Source: Bacteroidaceae bacterium (lineage in GTDB: Bacteria; Bacteroidota; Bacteroidia; Bacteroidales; Bacteroidaceae). From it: a stretch of DNA of 12,701 nt. The notes below the pieces were generated by a model, which saw nothing but the letters and a program-made list of their open reading frames with translations, searched no databases and was not told the origin of the DNA. The stretch lies in NCBI GenBank assembly GCA_017628775.1, contig JAGBYN010000034.1:1-12701 (forward strand), read 5' to 3'. The position numbers were made by a program, and so were the translations under genes. Positions 1 to 8,456 of the stretch are shown piece after piece; positions within the stretch are counted from its first letter, which is position 1; each line of letters starts with the position of its first letter.

Positions 1-2692
1 CAAGTCTAAATTCCTTTTTGCCCACCGAAAGACCACGGTAGTAGTAATTGTAGGTGAGCGCACCGCTTTCGCCTTCCTTCAAAGTCTCATCAGGCTCCGT
101 GCTGATCGCCCAGAACGAAGCACCGTTGCCTGTGCCATGAGCAAACAAACGGAGTTTTGTGGCGTTGCTCACATTGTTGTTGATCGCCATGCCCGAAACG
201 CCCTGATAGCAAATCGCTACATAGCCCGGCGATGTCGTGGTATCGAACGCCCATGCTGTTTTATCGGTGCTCAACACAACAATCGTACCACTATTGCCAT
301 TTTCGGCATAGAGGTATTTGCCACTCACGGCACTGCGGATGTAAAATAAGCCCTCGGCATCAGCAGCTTCCAACACCCATTGTGTGCTGGCAGCACCCTG
401 TCCATTGAGTGTACCGTCGTTGTCGGTCAATCCCTGACCACGGTCGGTACTTTTATTGGTAAAGGTAGCGACACTGCCATCAGCAATGGCAGAAGCGGGT
501 GCCTGGCGTGGCACGTAGTTGTCCATCCAATGGCGTGCGTAGATGTACTGTCCGAGGTCGAGCACACGCGTGTCGAGCGTCATGCGGCGCACAAAGCTCT
601 TCCAGTTCTTAGCCTCTTGTGCACTCCATCCCGATTCCGCCACACACATCAAACGTGGCAATGCCAAGTATTCCAGATATTCATTGCTGCTCACATGCTC
701 TGCCCAGAACGTGGCTTGCACACCGATGTAATACTTTGCAGCCTGAGCCGATACATTGGCTGGTACGGGCATATAGTTGTACGTAGCTGCCACATTATCG
801 TTGCCGTAGCCTGCAGCGGTGGGTTCGCCGTAGTCGTTGCTCTGTCGGCGGTTGATGTAATAGCAACCACTACCCCACTCCGTAATGATGGCATTCAAGC
901 CTAAGGATGCGGCCTTCGCAGCACCACTCTGACAGGGGTTCCAGCACATGATGGTGGCGCCCGACTGCTTCATCAACTCCAGGTCAGCCCCACTTTCAGT
1001 GATGCTTTCATTCCAGCAGAACATCTTTTTGCCCAACGTAGCCAGGTGCTCGTTGATTTCACGAATAAATTCGGTTTGCAAAGCGCGGAAACTGGTTTTA
1101 CCCAGCTGCTTCAGCTTTTCCTGACATAGGGCATTGCTTTCCCACTGCGATGTAGGACATTCATCGCCACCGATATGGAAGTAAGGATAGGGGAATATCT
1201 CACAAAGTTCTGTAATGATGTTTTTCGCAAACTGAACGGCATTGGGATTAGCCACGTTCAGCACATCGGCACTGATACCGCCTGTGGTCCACACTTCGGG
1301 GGCATAGCTGGGGTGGCAACTGAATTCTGGGTATGCGGCAAGGGCTGCCACGAAGTGACCTGGCATATCCACTTCAGGCAAGACATCAATATGGCGTTCT
1401 GCAGCATAGCGCACCACGTCCTTCATTTCCTCCTGTGTGTAGTAGAATGGGCCGTATGGGCGATTGGTTTGAGCGCCTTCGCCAGTCCAATACACCTGTC
1501 CATTTTCTTCAATTTTGGTAATGGGCGTGTCGTAGCTGCTCTTGCGCTTTGCTCCTGTTGAGGTGAGCAAGGGATATTGCTTGATTTCAGCACGCCAGCC
1601 TTGGTCGTCGGTCAAGTGCCAGTGGAACACGTTCATCTTATAAATCGCCATCAAGTCGATCATCTTCTTCACCTGTTCAATGGTAAAGAAATGTCGGCTC
1701 ACGTCGAGCATAAATCCACGATAAGCGAAGCGTGGTTCATCTTCAATGCGTGCCACGGGGAGCGCATAGGTTTGTGGCTCAGCCGATGCCTGCCCCAGTA
1801 CCACGTGAGGGGGTAAGAGGCGAAGGATGGTTTGAAGCGCATAGTAAGCCCCATCGGCTGTAGCGGCTTCAATCTTCACGCCTTCCTGGGTCACGTCCAA
1901 AACGTAACCTTCGTCAGCAAGTGCGGTATTTTCAGTGATCACGAGGTTGGCGTCGTCGCTTTCAACAGCATCCACCTGGATGCCTGTGGCCTTTTGCAAT
2001 GTGGTGATGAAGCGCGACACATCGGCAAGCACTGCCATCTTAACATCTTCCTGCGTAAAACCGCTTACGCCAACCGTCAAAGCGGTGGGTAAGGCATACT
2101 CGCCATCGCCCACGACTGCGCTTTTAGGGGCGGGCAACAAACTTAATGATTTATATTGTTGCGTTTGCCAATCCGTCACGGTGTAGATTTTCAAACGACG
2201 TGAGCCATTGGGCGTGGTCGTGCCCGACCATGTCGTGGGGTTCGCGCCATTAGCGGTCATGTCGATCGCCTGGCCATTTGAATTAAGGATGGTGAGGTAT
2301 CCGCCACCAAAGTAAATGCTATTGGCTTGTGGGGTGGCAGATGTACTTACGGCACTGCCGTTTGAAGCCCCTAAGTTCATGTACTGCCCTGTTGCAACGT
2401 TCTTAATCGCCCATGCTGAGCCCATAGCTTCAAGGGTCCAGATGTATGAGCCTGTTTCCTCGCTCTTGGCATTGAACGTGGGCGTGGCCTTAACCTGGGC
2501 GCCATTGTCGTAAAGGTAATGCTCTGTGTTGCTTTGGTCAATACCGGAAATGATGTAATAAACACCAGCCTCGACGGTTGATTTCACTTCAGGACCTTGC
2601 GTCACCGTAAGGCTTTCAGAAACAAAAACTTCAGCTTTAAGCCCAAATATCAGTGTAAAGCATAAAGCAAGAAGAGTCAAGCATTTTTTCAT
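1..2692 (-). CDS. Secreted beta-N-acetylhexosaminidase, glycoside hydrolase family 20 (3' end outside window)
   Basis: The frame opens at ATG 2692-2690 and runs 897 codons without a stop to the left edge, so the C-terminus is missing. Residues 1-20 form a signal peptide (MKK, hydrophobic core, GLKA cleavage region). A beta-trefoil-like module follows (about 40-172), then the GH20 N-terminal alpha/beta domain (about 182-318) and the GH20 barrel (about 322-690). Visible family signatures are R325 and D330 (substrate pocket), FHWHLTDDQGWR at 356-367, PEVDMPGH at 439-446, the HIGGDE motif at 506-511 with the catalytic Asp510-Glu511 pair, W560, and QATFWAE at 659-665. A second trefoil-like module covers about 742-863, followed by the start of another region. 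By family, the enzyme removes terminal GlcNAc or GalNAc by substrate-assisted catalysis. The likely targets are host or dietary glycans in the periplasm or outside the cell, but substrate and linkage cannot be read from sequence. It is transcribed divergently from the macroglobulin gene. Confidence 0.95.
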   Translation of the reverse strand, partial: MKKCLTLLALCFTLIFGLKAEVFVSESLTVTQGPEVKSTVEAGVYYIISGIDQSNTEHYLYDNGAQVKATPTFNAKSEETGSYIWTLEAMGSAWAIKNVATGQYMNLGASNGSAVSTSATPQANSIYFGGGYLTILNSNGQAIDMTANGANPTTWSGTTTPNGSRRLKIYTVTDWQTQQYKSLSLLPAPKSAVVGDGEYALPTALTVGVSGFTQEDVKMAVLADVSRFITTLQKATGIQVDAVESDDANLVITENTALADEGYVLDVTQEGVKIEAATADGAYYALQTILRLLPPHVVLGQASAEPQTYALPVARIEDEPRFAYRGFMLDVSRHFFTIEQVKKMIDLMAIYKMNVFHWHLTDDQGWRAEIKQYPLLTSTGAKRKSSYDTPITKIEENGQVYWTGEGAQTNRPYGPFYYTQEEMKDVVRYAAERHIDVLPEVDMPGHFVAALAAYPEFSCHPSYAPEVWTTGGISADVLNVANPNAVQFAKNIITELCEIFPYPYFHIGGDECPTSQWESNALCQEKLKQLGKTSFRALQTEFIREINEHLATLGKKMFCWNESITESGADLELMKQSGATIMCWNPCQSGAAKAASLGLNAIITEWGSGCYYINRRQSNDYGEPTAAGYGNDNVAATYNYMPVPANVSAQAAKYYIGVQATFWAEHVSSNEYLEYLALPRLMCVAESGWSAQEAKNWKSFVRRMTLDTRVLDLGQYIYARHWMDNYVPRQAPASAIADGSVATFTNKSTDRGQGLTDNDGTLNGQGAASTQWVLEAADAEGLFYIRSAVSGKYLYAENGNSGTIVVLSTDKTAWAFDTTTSPGYVAICYQGVSGMAINNNVSNATKLRLFAHGTGNGASFWAISTEPDETLKEGESGALTYNYYYRGLSVGKKEFRL

Positions 2693-2727
2693 GATCTTGA
2701 GATTTTATGTTATTGATTACTTAAATG

Positions 2728-2735
2728 CGAAGTTA
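2728..2735 (-). promoter_or_regulatory. Weak candidate -7 box for the GH20 gene
   Basis: Read on the minus strand, the octamer is TAACTTCG, one base away from the Bacteroidetes -7 consensus TAnnTTTG. It would give a leader of roughly 30 nt before the ATG at 2692. No clear TTTG -33 element lies at the usual spacing, so this is only a positional guess. Confidence 0.2.
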
Positions 2736-2842
2736 CGAATAAATAAGCAAGAAACATGAAGCTCGCCTCGATTATTTCATACTGCGAGGAGTAGGGAATA
2801 GTAAAATTATGTAAATCGGGGGCTGAACCCAAAGTTTTTATG

Positions 2843-2850
2843 TAAGTTTG
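2843..2850 (+). promoter_or_regulatory. Candidate -7 box for the macroglobulin gene
   Basis: TAAGTTTG matches the Bacteroidetes -7 consensus TAnnTTTG exactly, 18 bp before the 9-bp tandem array. If used, the array would lie in a long 5' leader of about 260 nt. No TTTG is visible 19-21 bp upstream, so the -33 half is not supported. Confidence 0.28.
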
Positions 2851-2867
2851 CCACAGGAGAGTTTTTT

Positions 2868-2975
2868 TAGATGCTATAGATATTATAGATGCTATAGATG
2901 CTATAGATGCTATAGATGCTATAGATGCTATAGATATTCTAGATGCTCTAGATTCTCTAGATTCTCTAGATGTTC
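2868..2975. repeat. 9-bp tandem array, 12 units, consensus TAGATGCTA
   Basis: Twelve uninterrupted 9-bp units each begin TAGAT. Units 1 and 3-7 are identical TAGATGCTA. Unit 2 is TAGATATTA and unit 8 is TAGATATTC. Units 9-12 drift to TAGATGCTC, TAGATTCTC, TAGATTCTC and TAGATGTTC. The phase never slips, and the sequence change is graded along the array, with the most uniform units in the left half. Unit junctions read TATAGA on the left and TCTAGA on the right. Since 9 is a multiple of 3, all frames across it give artificial three-residue peptide repeats. Confidence 0.97.
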
Positions 2976-2999
2976 TAGAAAATAGAAAAACTTGCAAAG

Positions 3000-3070
3000 A
3001 ACTTGATTTTTGGTCTATAAAAAAACAAGAAACAGAAGGACGCAATGTTAAAATGAAATCTAGAATTAGA
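3000..3070 (+). repeat. Dispersed non-coding repeat module, copy 1
   Basis: Three blocks in order recur in the ung-pnp spacer. The first is AACTTGATTTTTGGTC at 3000-3015, identical to 9137-9152. The second is a 22-bp block at 3020-3041 (core ACAAGAAACAGAAGGAC), identical to 9432-9453. The third is a 21-bp block at 3050-3070 (AAAATGAAAT then TAGAATTAGA), matching 9463-9483 with one mismatch. The module ends about 50 bp before the macroglobulin start codon. Confidence 0.85.
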
Positions 3071-3118
3071 GAGATTCTTTTCTTGAAATTCCTGAACTTA
3101 TTTAAATGCTAAGCTCAA

Positions 3119-6100
3119 ATGAAATATCTTTTGATCGTAGTCGGCAGCATCTTGGCTGCATTCTGCCCCTTGCATGCTCAATTTTTAAGCAAGCAATGGG
3201 CGGAGATTGATTCTGCCATACAGAAAGATTTACCCATGCAAGCACAGACGTTGCTGCGCACGCTTCAAGCAGAAGCCATGCGTAGCGATGCCACCGCTCA
3301 TGTGATGGCCGCTGCCCTGACACGCATGCAGTTGGCAGCGGAATTGTCGCCCGACAGTGCAGAGTTGGCTTGGGATGAATTTCAGGCCTGTGCCGCACAG
3401 GAACGACGTCCTGAACGACGCACGTTGTGGCAAGTGGCACTGGCGAAGGTCATGGCACAAAGCTATGAGAACAACAAACAACAGGAGGCAAAGACCTTAT
3501 TCCTGAAACTATTGGAACAGGGCGAGGCATTGCACCGCATCAAAACGCAGGATTATGCCTTGCTGTTCAACGAACACCCCTCCTCGATCTTGTATGCCAA
3601 CGATTTGCTTCACGTGGTGCTGCGCGAAGTACTGCAGTCGCACCTATTCACCCAGGAGGAGTGTCAAAAAATATGCGATGAATACGTGGCATTTTACCGC
3701 ACACGTGGCATGCATGCCGCAGCGCTGCTCCTGGCGTTGCGCCATGGTGATGCCCAGACCTTGGCTCAGGACTACGCCGCAGTGCCCGAAGCAGTAGAGG
3801 CCTACATCAAGCAAGTGCAGGAACTGCCCCTCAGCACCAACAACGAAATTGCTGAAGCCATCCGCATAGCGGAAGAGGGCATACAACGTTATCCCAATCA
3901 ACCACGCACGGCGTGGCTCAAACATTTCATGGAGCAACGTCAACTGCCCTCGGTGTTTATCGCCATGAACGACGCTTCATCGTTGGCTTACCCGAATCGT
4001 CCCTTGACATTGAAGGTGCAGGCCACGAATATCAGAACCCTTAAGATGGTGTGTCGCAAGGCTAATGCACCCAGAACGACCACCACGCAGACCCTCACCC
4101 TACCGCAACGTGAAACATGGTATCAAACCGACACGGCATGGACATTTACCCTACCCGACCCAGGACGTTATGTCTGTACGTTCTACGCTGATGGCGACTC
4201 CATCAATCAGCGTGAGTTCTCGCTGTCGCGCTTGCGCCCCATGGTGCTCAAGGCGGGGGGCGGACCGTGCCGCGTGATGGCGGTGGATGCCATGAATGGT
4301 GCACCCATCAAGGACTTTGCCCTCGTGGCGTATGACAACGACGAACAAACGCTTGCCACATATCAACCAAACCTGCAAGGCGAGGTGTGGATCAAAAACC
4401 ACCCTCTGCGCATGGGGCAATTCGCTGTGGTGACTCAGGGCGACAGTTGTTCTCCGACATTCCGCCTCCCTACATCCTACACCGAAATAAACGAAACGCC
4501 TAAAAGCATTAAGATCTCATTATTCACGGACCGTGCCATCTACCGCCCCAACCAAAGGGTGAAGTTCGCAGGGGTGGTTTACGCCCAGCAAGGGGATATC
4601 TTGCAAACCCTGGCGCACCACAACTTCAAGGTTCAAGCCTGCGACGTGCAAGGTACGGTCTTTGCGGAAATTGCCGTTGAAACCGACGAAAATGGCGATT
4701 TCATCGGTGAATTTAAAATTCCCGAGACCCTTCGACCAGGCTCATGTGCCCTGAGAACCGCAACCAATGAACGCACGCCTGGCTTATATCTAAACCACTT
4801 TACTGTTGAGGAATACAAACGTGCGACATTCCAAGTGGCGGTGGCGCCACAACAACAGGCCTATACCGCAGGCGACACCCTCATCATTAGCGGCCATGCT
4901 CTGACCTACACCAACCTTCCGCTTTCAGGTGCTCGCGTGAACTACCGCATTTTAAACAACAGGAGGTTCCTGCGTCAGGGCACAGCGAACGATACCATCG
5001 ACACCGGCACTTGCGTGACGCATGCCGATGGGCACTTCAGTTTTCCCTTTGCCGTGCCCGCTTTACCCGAACCCACTTCGGTTTGGACGCGCCAAACCTA
5101 TGTGATTGAGGTGGATGTGGTGGCAGCACACGGCGAGATGCAACAAACCACGCAGCACATAACGGTGGCGCCTCGTGCCGCGCACCTGAACATAGACATG
5201 CCCCAAAGCGTGAAGCGCGAAAAACTACCTCAAATCAAGATGACCCTGCGCAATACATCTGGGGTGATCCTCCAGGTACCAATCTCATACAAGATCTTTG
5301 CAAAGCACGGACCACAGATCACTGGCACGCTGACATCGCCAGCATACCTGCCCCACAATGTGCTTGAGCAATTACCTGATGGTCTGTACCGCATAGCCAT
5401 TTATGCCGCAGGGGCAGACTCCGTTGAGCAGGCGTTCATGATGTGGAGCGACAAGACCAAACGCCTGCCCGACCACCAGGATTTCTTCTACCACACGGAA
5501 CGCTCTGCACAGGGCGATTCTGTGCGGGTCTATGTGGGCACGTCACACCATAATATGACCCTTTTCTACGATGAAATCAACGATTCGGGTGCCGTTGTGC
5601 GTACGGAGTGCTTCACACTGTCGGACACGCTCATGCGCTTTGACCTGGCATACCACAAGGAACGGGGTATGGGCTTTGTGGGTTCGTGGGCGACAATGAT
5701 ACAAGGTACTTTGCACGACCGTCAGGAACAGGTGTATGCACCCAAACCTGATAAGCGCCTTGACCTAAAGTGGGCAACCTATCGTAACTGCCTCATGCCG
5801 GGCGCTACGGAACAATGGCGATTGAAGGTCACGACACCCGATGGACGGCCTGCGGCGGCGAGCGTTCTTGCGACCCTGTACGACGCCAGTTTAGATGACT
5901 TACAGCAACACCAGTGGCAACTACCCTTACACTTTGAACGCCGCCTACCCATGGCGTTTACCACAACGGGATATGCGCAATCGCTGAATCTCAGATACCG
6001 AAAACTGTGGGAAGGGGAGGCAGCGCCCGAACTGCGTTTCACGCATTGGCACAACAAATGGTTCTCGTACTATGCCTCACGTGAAACAATCCGCGTGAAG

Positions 6101-8296
6101 TCGAACGGCGCCATGCTCTTTGCCGCCAAGCGCGAGTCGGCTTCAACGGACATGGTACTGCGTGAAGTGGTGGTTCTGGATCAATCGCAACCGGAGCAGC
6201 AACAGGTGGTGCGCTCAAACTTTGCAGAAACGGCTTTCTTTGATTGGCTCCAGGCGCCACGGGGCGAGACTCAGATGAGCGTGACCTTACCGCAGTCGCT
6301 CACGCAATGGCGCCTTATGCTCCTGGCACACGACACGGCCATGAACCACGCCCTGCGCATTGACACCATCGCTGTGCATCAAGACTTTATGCTGCAATGC
6401 GCCATGCCACGCTTTGCGTATGAAGGCGATGTGCTACATATTCCGCTCACGCTCACGAACCAAAGTTCTGAGACGCAGTGTGGAAACATTGAGGTGTGCT
6501 TCAACCACCCCAACACACGAAGCGAGGTGAAGCGCATGACGCTTCCTTTTGAAGTGGCGGCTCATAAGTCAGTGGTGCTTCAAGCCACAGTGGAAGTGCC
6601 TCAAGGATGGACGCAATTAGCATGCACGGCAACGGCAAGCACGGGTTCGTTTAGCGATGGCGAGTACCACGTCGTGCCGGTGAAGTCGCAAAGGGTGATG
6701 ACCGAACAGAGCGTGGCGTTCTCGTTAAATCAAGCGGGAACTTCACGCATCAACATCAAAAAACTTTGGCCTAAAACGACTGAACTCAGTAAGGTGGCGC
6801 TTTCGGTAAACATCACCCCAAATGCCTTAAACGAGGCGTTGACAGCACTGCATCAGTTGGCGGCCTACAATGGGCGCAGCAGCGATGGCTACGCCCAGCG
6901 TTTCTATGCTGCGAGCTTAGCGCTTTGGGTTTTGCAACAACAAGGCGAAACACCCGACAGCGTGGTGGCAAACCTTAACACAGCACGCCAGGAAGCACTT
7001 CTGATGCTTCACCGCCTCATGACCACTGATGGCGAATGGGCTTGGTACGATGGGATGCGCCCGAGCTTTGCCGTATCGACCGACATCGCCATGCTTTTGG
7101 CACGCCTATACCGTCACACGGCTGATGCGGAAGCAAAGATCCTGTTGGATAAGGTTGTGCCCGCCCTGCAACGCCGAGTGGCGGAACGGGTAAAGGAAAT
7201 GCGCTTGGCGATTAGCAAACGACCCGACTCAACACCATATATTGGGGCGGATCTGATGCGTTATCTATGCCTTTATCCGTTACTGGAACTGACCATCGAC
7301 GACGATGCGCAGTACCTTATAAACCACGCTGCAAAAATGAATAAGGCCCTGTCGATGTACGACAAGGCCACGATGAGCAACGTGTTGCGCTATGCAGGAA
7401 AAACGGCAGAGGCTGACCTTTTGTTGCAAAGCGTGCGCGAACACATGGTGTGTACGCCTGAAATGGGCATGTACTTCGACAGTTATCGGGCAGAGATGAG
7501 CCGTGAGTCATATCGCCAGGAAACGCAAGTGGCTGCCGTTGAAGCGTTTGCGGGGGCAAAACAACAGGACGTGGTGGAACCCATGTTGCAATGGCTCTTG
7601 CAATCAAAGCGAACGCAACAATGGAGCACGAATCGCGTGACGGCTGATGTGGTTTATGCGCTTTTGTTCTTATCGGGTGAACCAAAAAGCGTTGGGCGCA
7701 ACGACCATGTGGTGCAAACCACCTACTACAATAAAAAAACGCCGCTTTCGGTTGCTCGTTTGCTCGAAGAACCTTACGCGGCAACGCACCTACAGGTGGA
7801 GAAACTTGACAACAGCCTGACATGGGGCAGCGTCACGGCACGCTACGAACTGCCACAATCTGAGGTTGAGCATTATGAAAACGGCCTTGCCATCGCCCAG
7901 TATTATGAAGTGGAAGAGCAGGGGCAATGGGTGGCGTTTAAAAGCGGGACAGCTTTAAAAGTGGGACAGCGCGTGCGTCGCACATTGAAGATTAAGGCGG
8001 ACCGCGATTATGATTTCGTAGAGGTGCGTGCCGCACGGGCTGCTGCCTTACAACCCTACGCCCCTCATTCGGGCTTCGATGCCAAAGCCTCACTGCCGGC
8101 CTATCGTGCGGTGAAGGACGATGCCACAGAATATTATATCGAGAAAATGCCTAAGGGCAAGCATACATTTACAGAAATCCTTACCGTTGACCGCATCGGG
8201 GCGTACCACATGGGCGTTTGCAAAGTACAATGCGTTCATGCGCCGGAGTTCGCTGGGCACACTGATGGCGATGTGCGGTTGGAGGTTAAGCCTTAG
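3119..8296 (+). CDS. Secreted alpha-2-macroglobulin-like protein (YfaS/COG2373 type), thioester motif absent
   Basis: This 1725-residue protein starts with a signal peptide (about 1-20, ending PLHA). The Cys in it is preceded by Phe, so a lipobox is not supported. A helical region covers about 21-270, followed by macroglobulin beta-domains. MG2 carries TDRAIYRPNQ at 470-479, and the next domain junction carries FTVEEYKRATF starting at residue 561. The conserved A2M segment NFAETAFF is at 1034-1041, followed by the family's ESLTxW-like motif (QSLTQW). An alpha-alpha toroid covers about 1220-1520 (DGEWAWYDGM; QWSTNRVTADVVYALL), and the C-terminal domain has CVHAPEFAGHTDG. The thioester CxEQ position, aligned through RFYAASLA, reads S-S-D-G around 1254-1257, so no Cys-Gln thioester can form. 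Thioester-free members such as E. coli YfaS are known. Family proteins are thought to trap proteases or protect the envelope, but the exact role here is inferred. The usual partner gene pbpC is not next to it. The first ATG after the repeat module gives the signal peptide; no Shine-Dalgarno is seen. Confidence 0.92.
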   Translation: MKYLLIVVGSILAAFCPLHAQFLSKQWAEIDSAIQKDLPMQAQTLLRTLQAEAMRSDATAHVMAAALTRMQLAAELSPDSAELAWDEFQACAAQERRPERRTLWQVALAKVMAQSYENNKQQEAKTLFLKLLEQGEALHRIKTQDYALLFNEHPSSILYANDLLHVVLREVLQSHLFTQEECQKICDEYVAFYRTRGMHAAALLLALRHGDAQTLAQDYAAVPEAVEAYIKQVQELPLSTNNEIAEAIRIAEEGIQRYPNQPRTAWLKHFMEQRQLPSVFIAMNDASSLAYPNRPLTLKVQATNIRTLKMVCRKANAPRTTTTQTLTLPQRETWYQTDTAWTFTLPDPGRYVCTFYADGDSINQREFSLSRLRPMVLKAGGGPCRVMAVDAMNGAPIKDFALVAYDNDEQTLATYQPNLQGEVWIKNHPLRMGQFAVVTQGDSCSPTFRLPTSYTEINETPKSIKISLFTDRAIYRPNQRVKFAGVVYAQQGDILQTLAHHNFKVQACDVQGTVFAEIAVETDENGDFIGEFKIPETLRPGSCALRTATNERTPGLYLNHFTVEEYKRATFQVAVAPQQQAYTAGDTLIISGHALTYTNLPLSGARVNYRILNNRRFLRQGTANDTIDTGTCVTHADGHFSFPFAVPALPEPTSVWTRQTYVIEVDVVAAHGEMQQTTQHITVAPRAAHLNIDMPQSVKREKLPQIKMTLRNTSGVILQVPISYKIFAKHGPQITGTLTSPAYLPHNVLEQLPDGLYRIAIYAAGADSVEQAFMMWSDKTKRLPDHQDFFYHTERSAQGDSVRVYVGTSHHNMTLFYDEINDSGAVVRTECFTLSDTLMRFDLAYHKERGMGFVGSWATMIQGTLHDRQEQVYAPKPDKRLDLKWATYRNCLMPGATEQWRLKVTTPDGRPAAASVLATLYDASLDDLQQHQWQLPLHFERRLPMAFTTTGYAQSLNLRYRKLWEGEAAPELRFTHWHNKWFSYYASRETIRVKSNGAMLFAAKRESASTDMVLREVVVLDQSQPEQQQVVRSNFAETAFFDWLQAPRGETQMSVTLPQSLTQWRLMLLAHDTAMNHALRIDTIAVHQDFMLQCAMPRFAYEGDVLHIPLTLTNQSSETQCGNIEVCFNHPNTRSEVKRMTLPFEVAAHKSVVLQATVEVPQGWTQLACTATASTGSFSDGEYHVVPVKSQRVMTEQSVAFSLNQAGTSRINIKKLWPKTTELSKVALSVNITPNALNEALTALHQLAAYNGRSSDGYAQRFYAASLALWVLQQQGETPDSVVANLNTARQEALLMLHRLMTTDGEWAWYDGMRPSFAVSTDIAMLLARLYRHTADAEAKILLDKVVPALQRRVAERVKEMRLAISKRPDSTPYIGADLMRYLCLYPLLELTIDDDAQYLINHAAKMNKALSMYDKATMSNVLRYAGKTAEADLLLQSVREHMVCTPEMGMYFDSYRAEMSRESYRQETQVAAVEAFAGAKQQDVVEPMLQWLLQSKRTQQWSTNRVTADVVYALLFLSGEPKSVGRNDHVVQTTYYNKKTPLSVARLLEEPYAATHLQVEKLDNSLTWGSVTARYELPQSEVEHYENGLAIAQYYEVEEQGQWVAFKSGTALKVGQRVRRTLKIKADRDYDFVEVRAARAAALQPYAPHSGFDAKASLPAYRAVKDDATEYYIEKMPKGKHTFTEILTVDRIGAYHMGVCKVQCVHAPEFAGHTDGDVRLEVKP

Positions 8297-8300
8297 GATT

Positions 8301-8380
8301 TTATAGGGGGTTATAGGAGATTATAGGAAATTATAGGAAGCTATAGGATGCTATAGGATATTATAGGAAACTATAGGAAT
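8301..8380. repeat. 10-bp tandem array, 8 units, core TATAGGA
   Basis: Eight in-phase 10-bp units of the form (T/C)TATAGGRNN start 4 bp after the macroglobulin stop codon: TTATAGGGGG, TTATAGGAGA, TTATAGGAAA, TTATAGGAAG, CTATAGGATG, CTATAGGATA, TTATAGGAAA, CTATAGGAAT. The core is constant and the last two or three bases vary. Downstream (8396-8439) the same strand carries several CCTAT motifs, including CCTATAAC at 8413-8420, the reverse complement of GTTATAGG at 8310-8317, so the transcript could fold on itself. Confidence 0.96.
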
Positions 8381-8456
8381 TTCTATAAATCCCCAAACCT
8401 ATCACCTCTTAACCTATAACTACCTATTACCTCCTATTAAAAAAACTAAAAAAACT

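Larger units (their letters stand above)
2693..3118. other. Divergent intergenic region between GH20 and macroglobulin genes
   Basis: This 426-bp AT-rich spacer separates two divergent start codons and must hold both promoters. It contains weak promoter-like boxes for each direction, a 9-bp tandem array (2868-2975), and a repeat module (3000-3070) shared with the ung-pnp spacer. No convincing gene lies in it. A minus-strand reading frame across it is only a translation of the tandem repeat. Confidence 0.85.

Noticed and set aside
2710..3045. Minus-strand reading frame of 111 codons with an Ile-Ala-Ser repeat
   Set aside because: The peptide repeat is a translation of the 9-bp tandem array in frame; it overlaps both candidate promoters and has no protein-like composition elsewhere.
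7317..7823. Minus-strand 168-codon frame inside the macroglobulin gene
   Set aside because: It is antisense to the conserved toroid domain of a well-supported protein and looks like a composition shadow.
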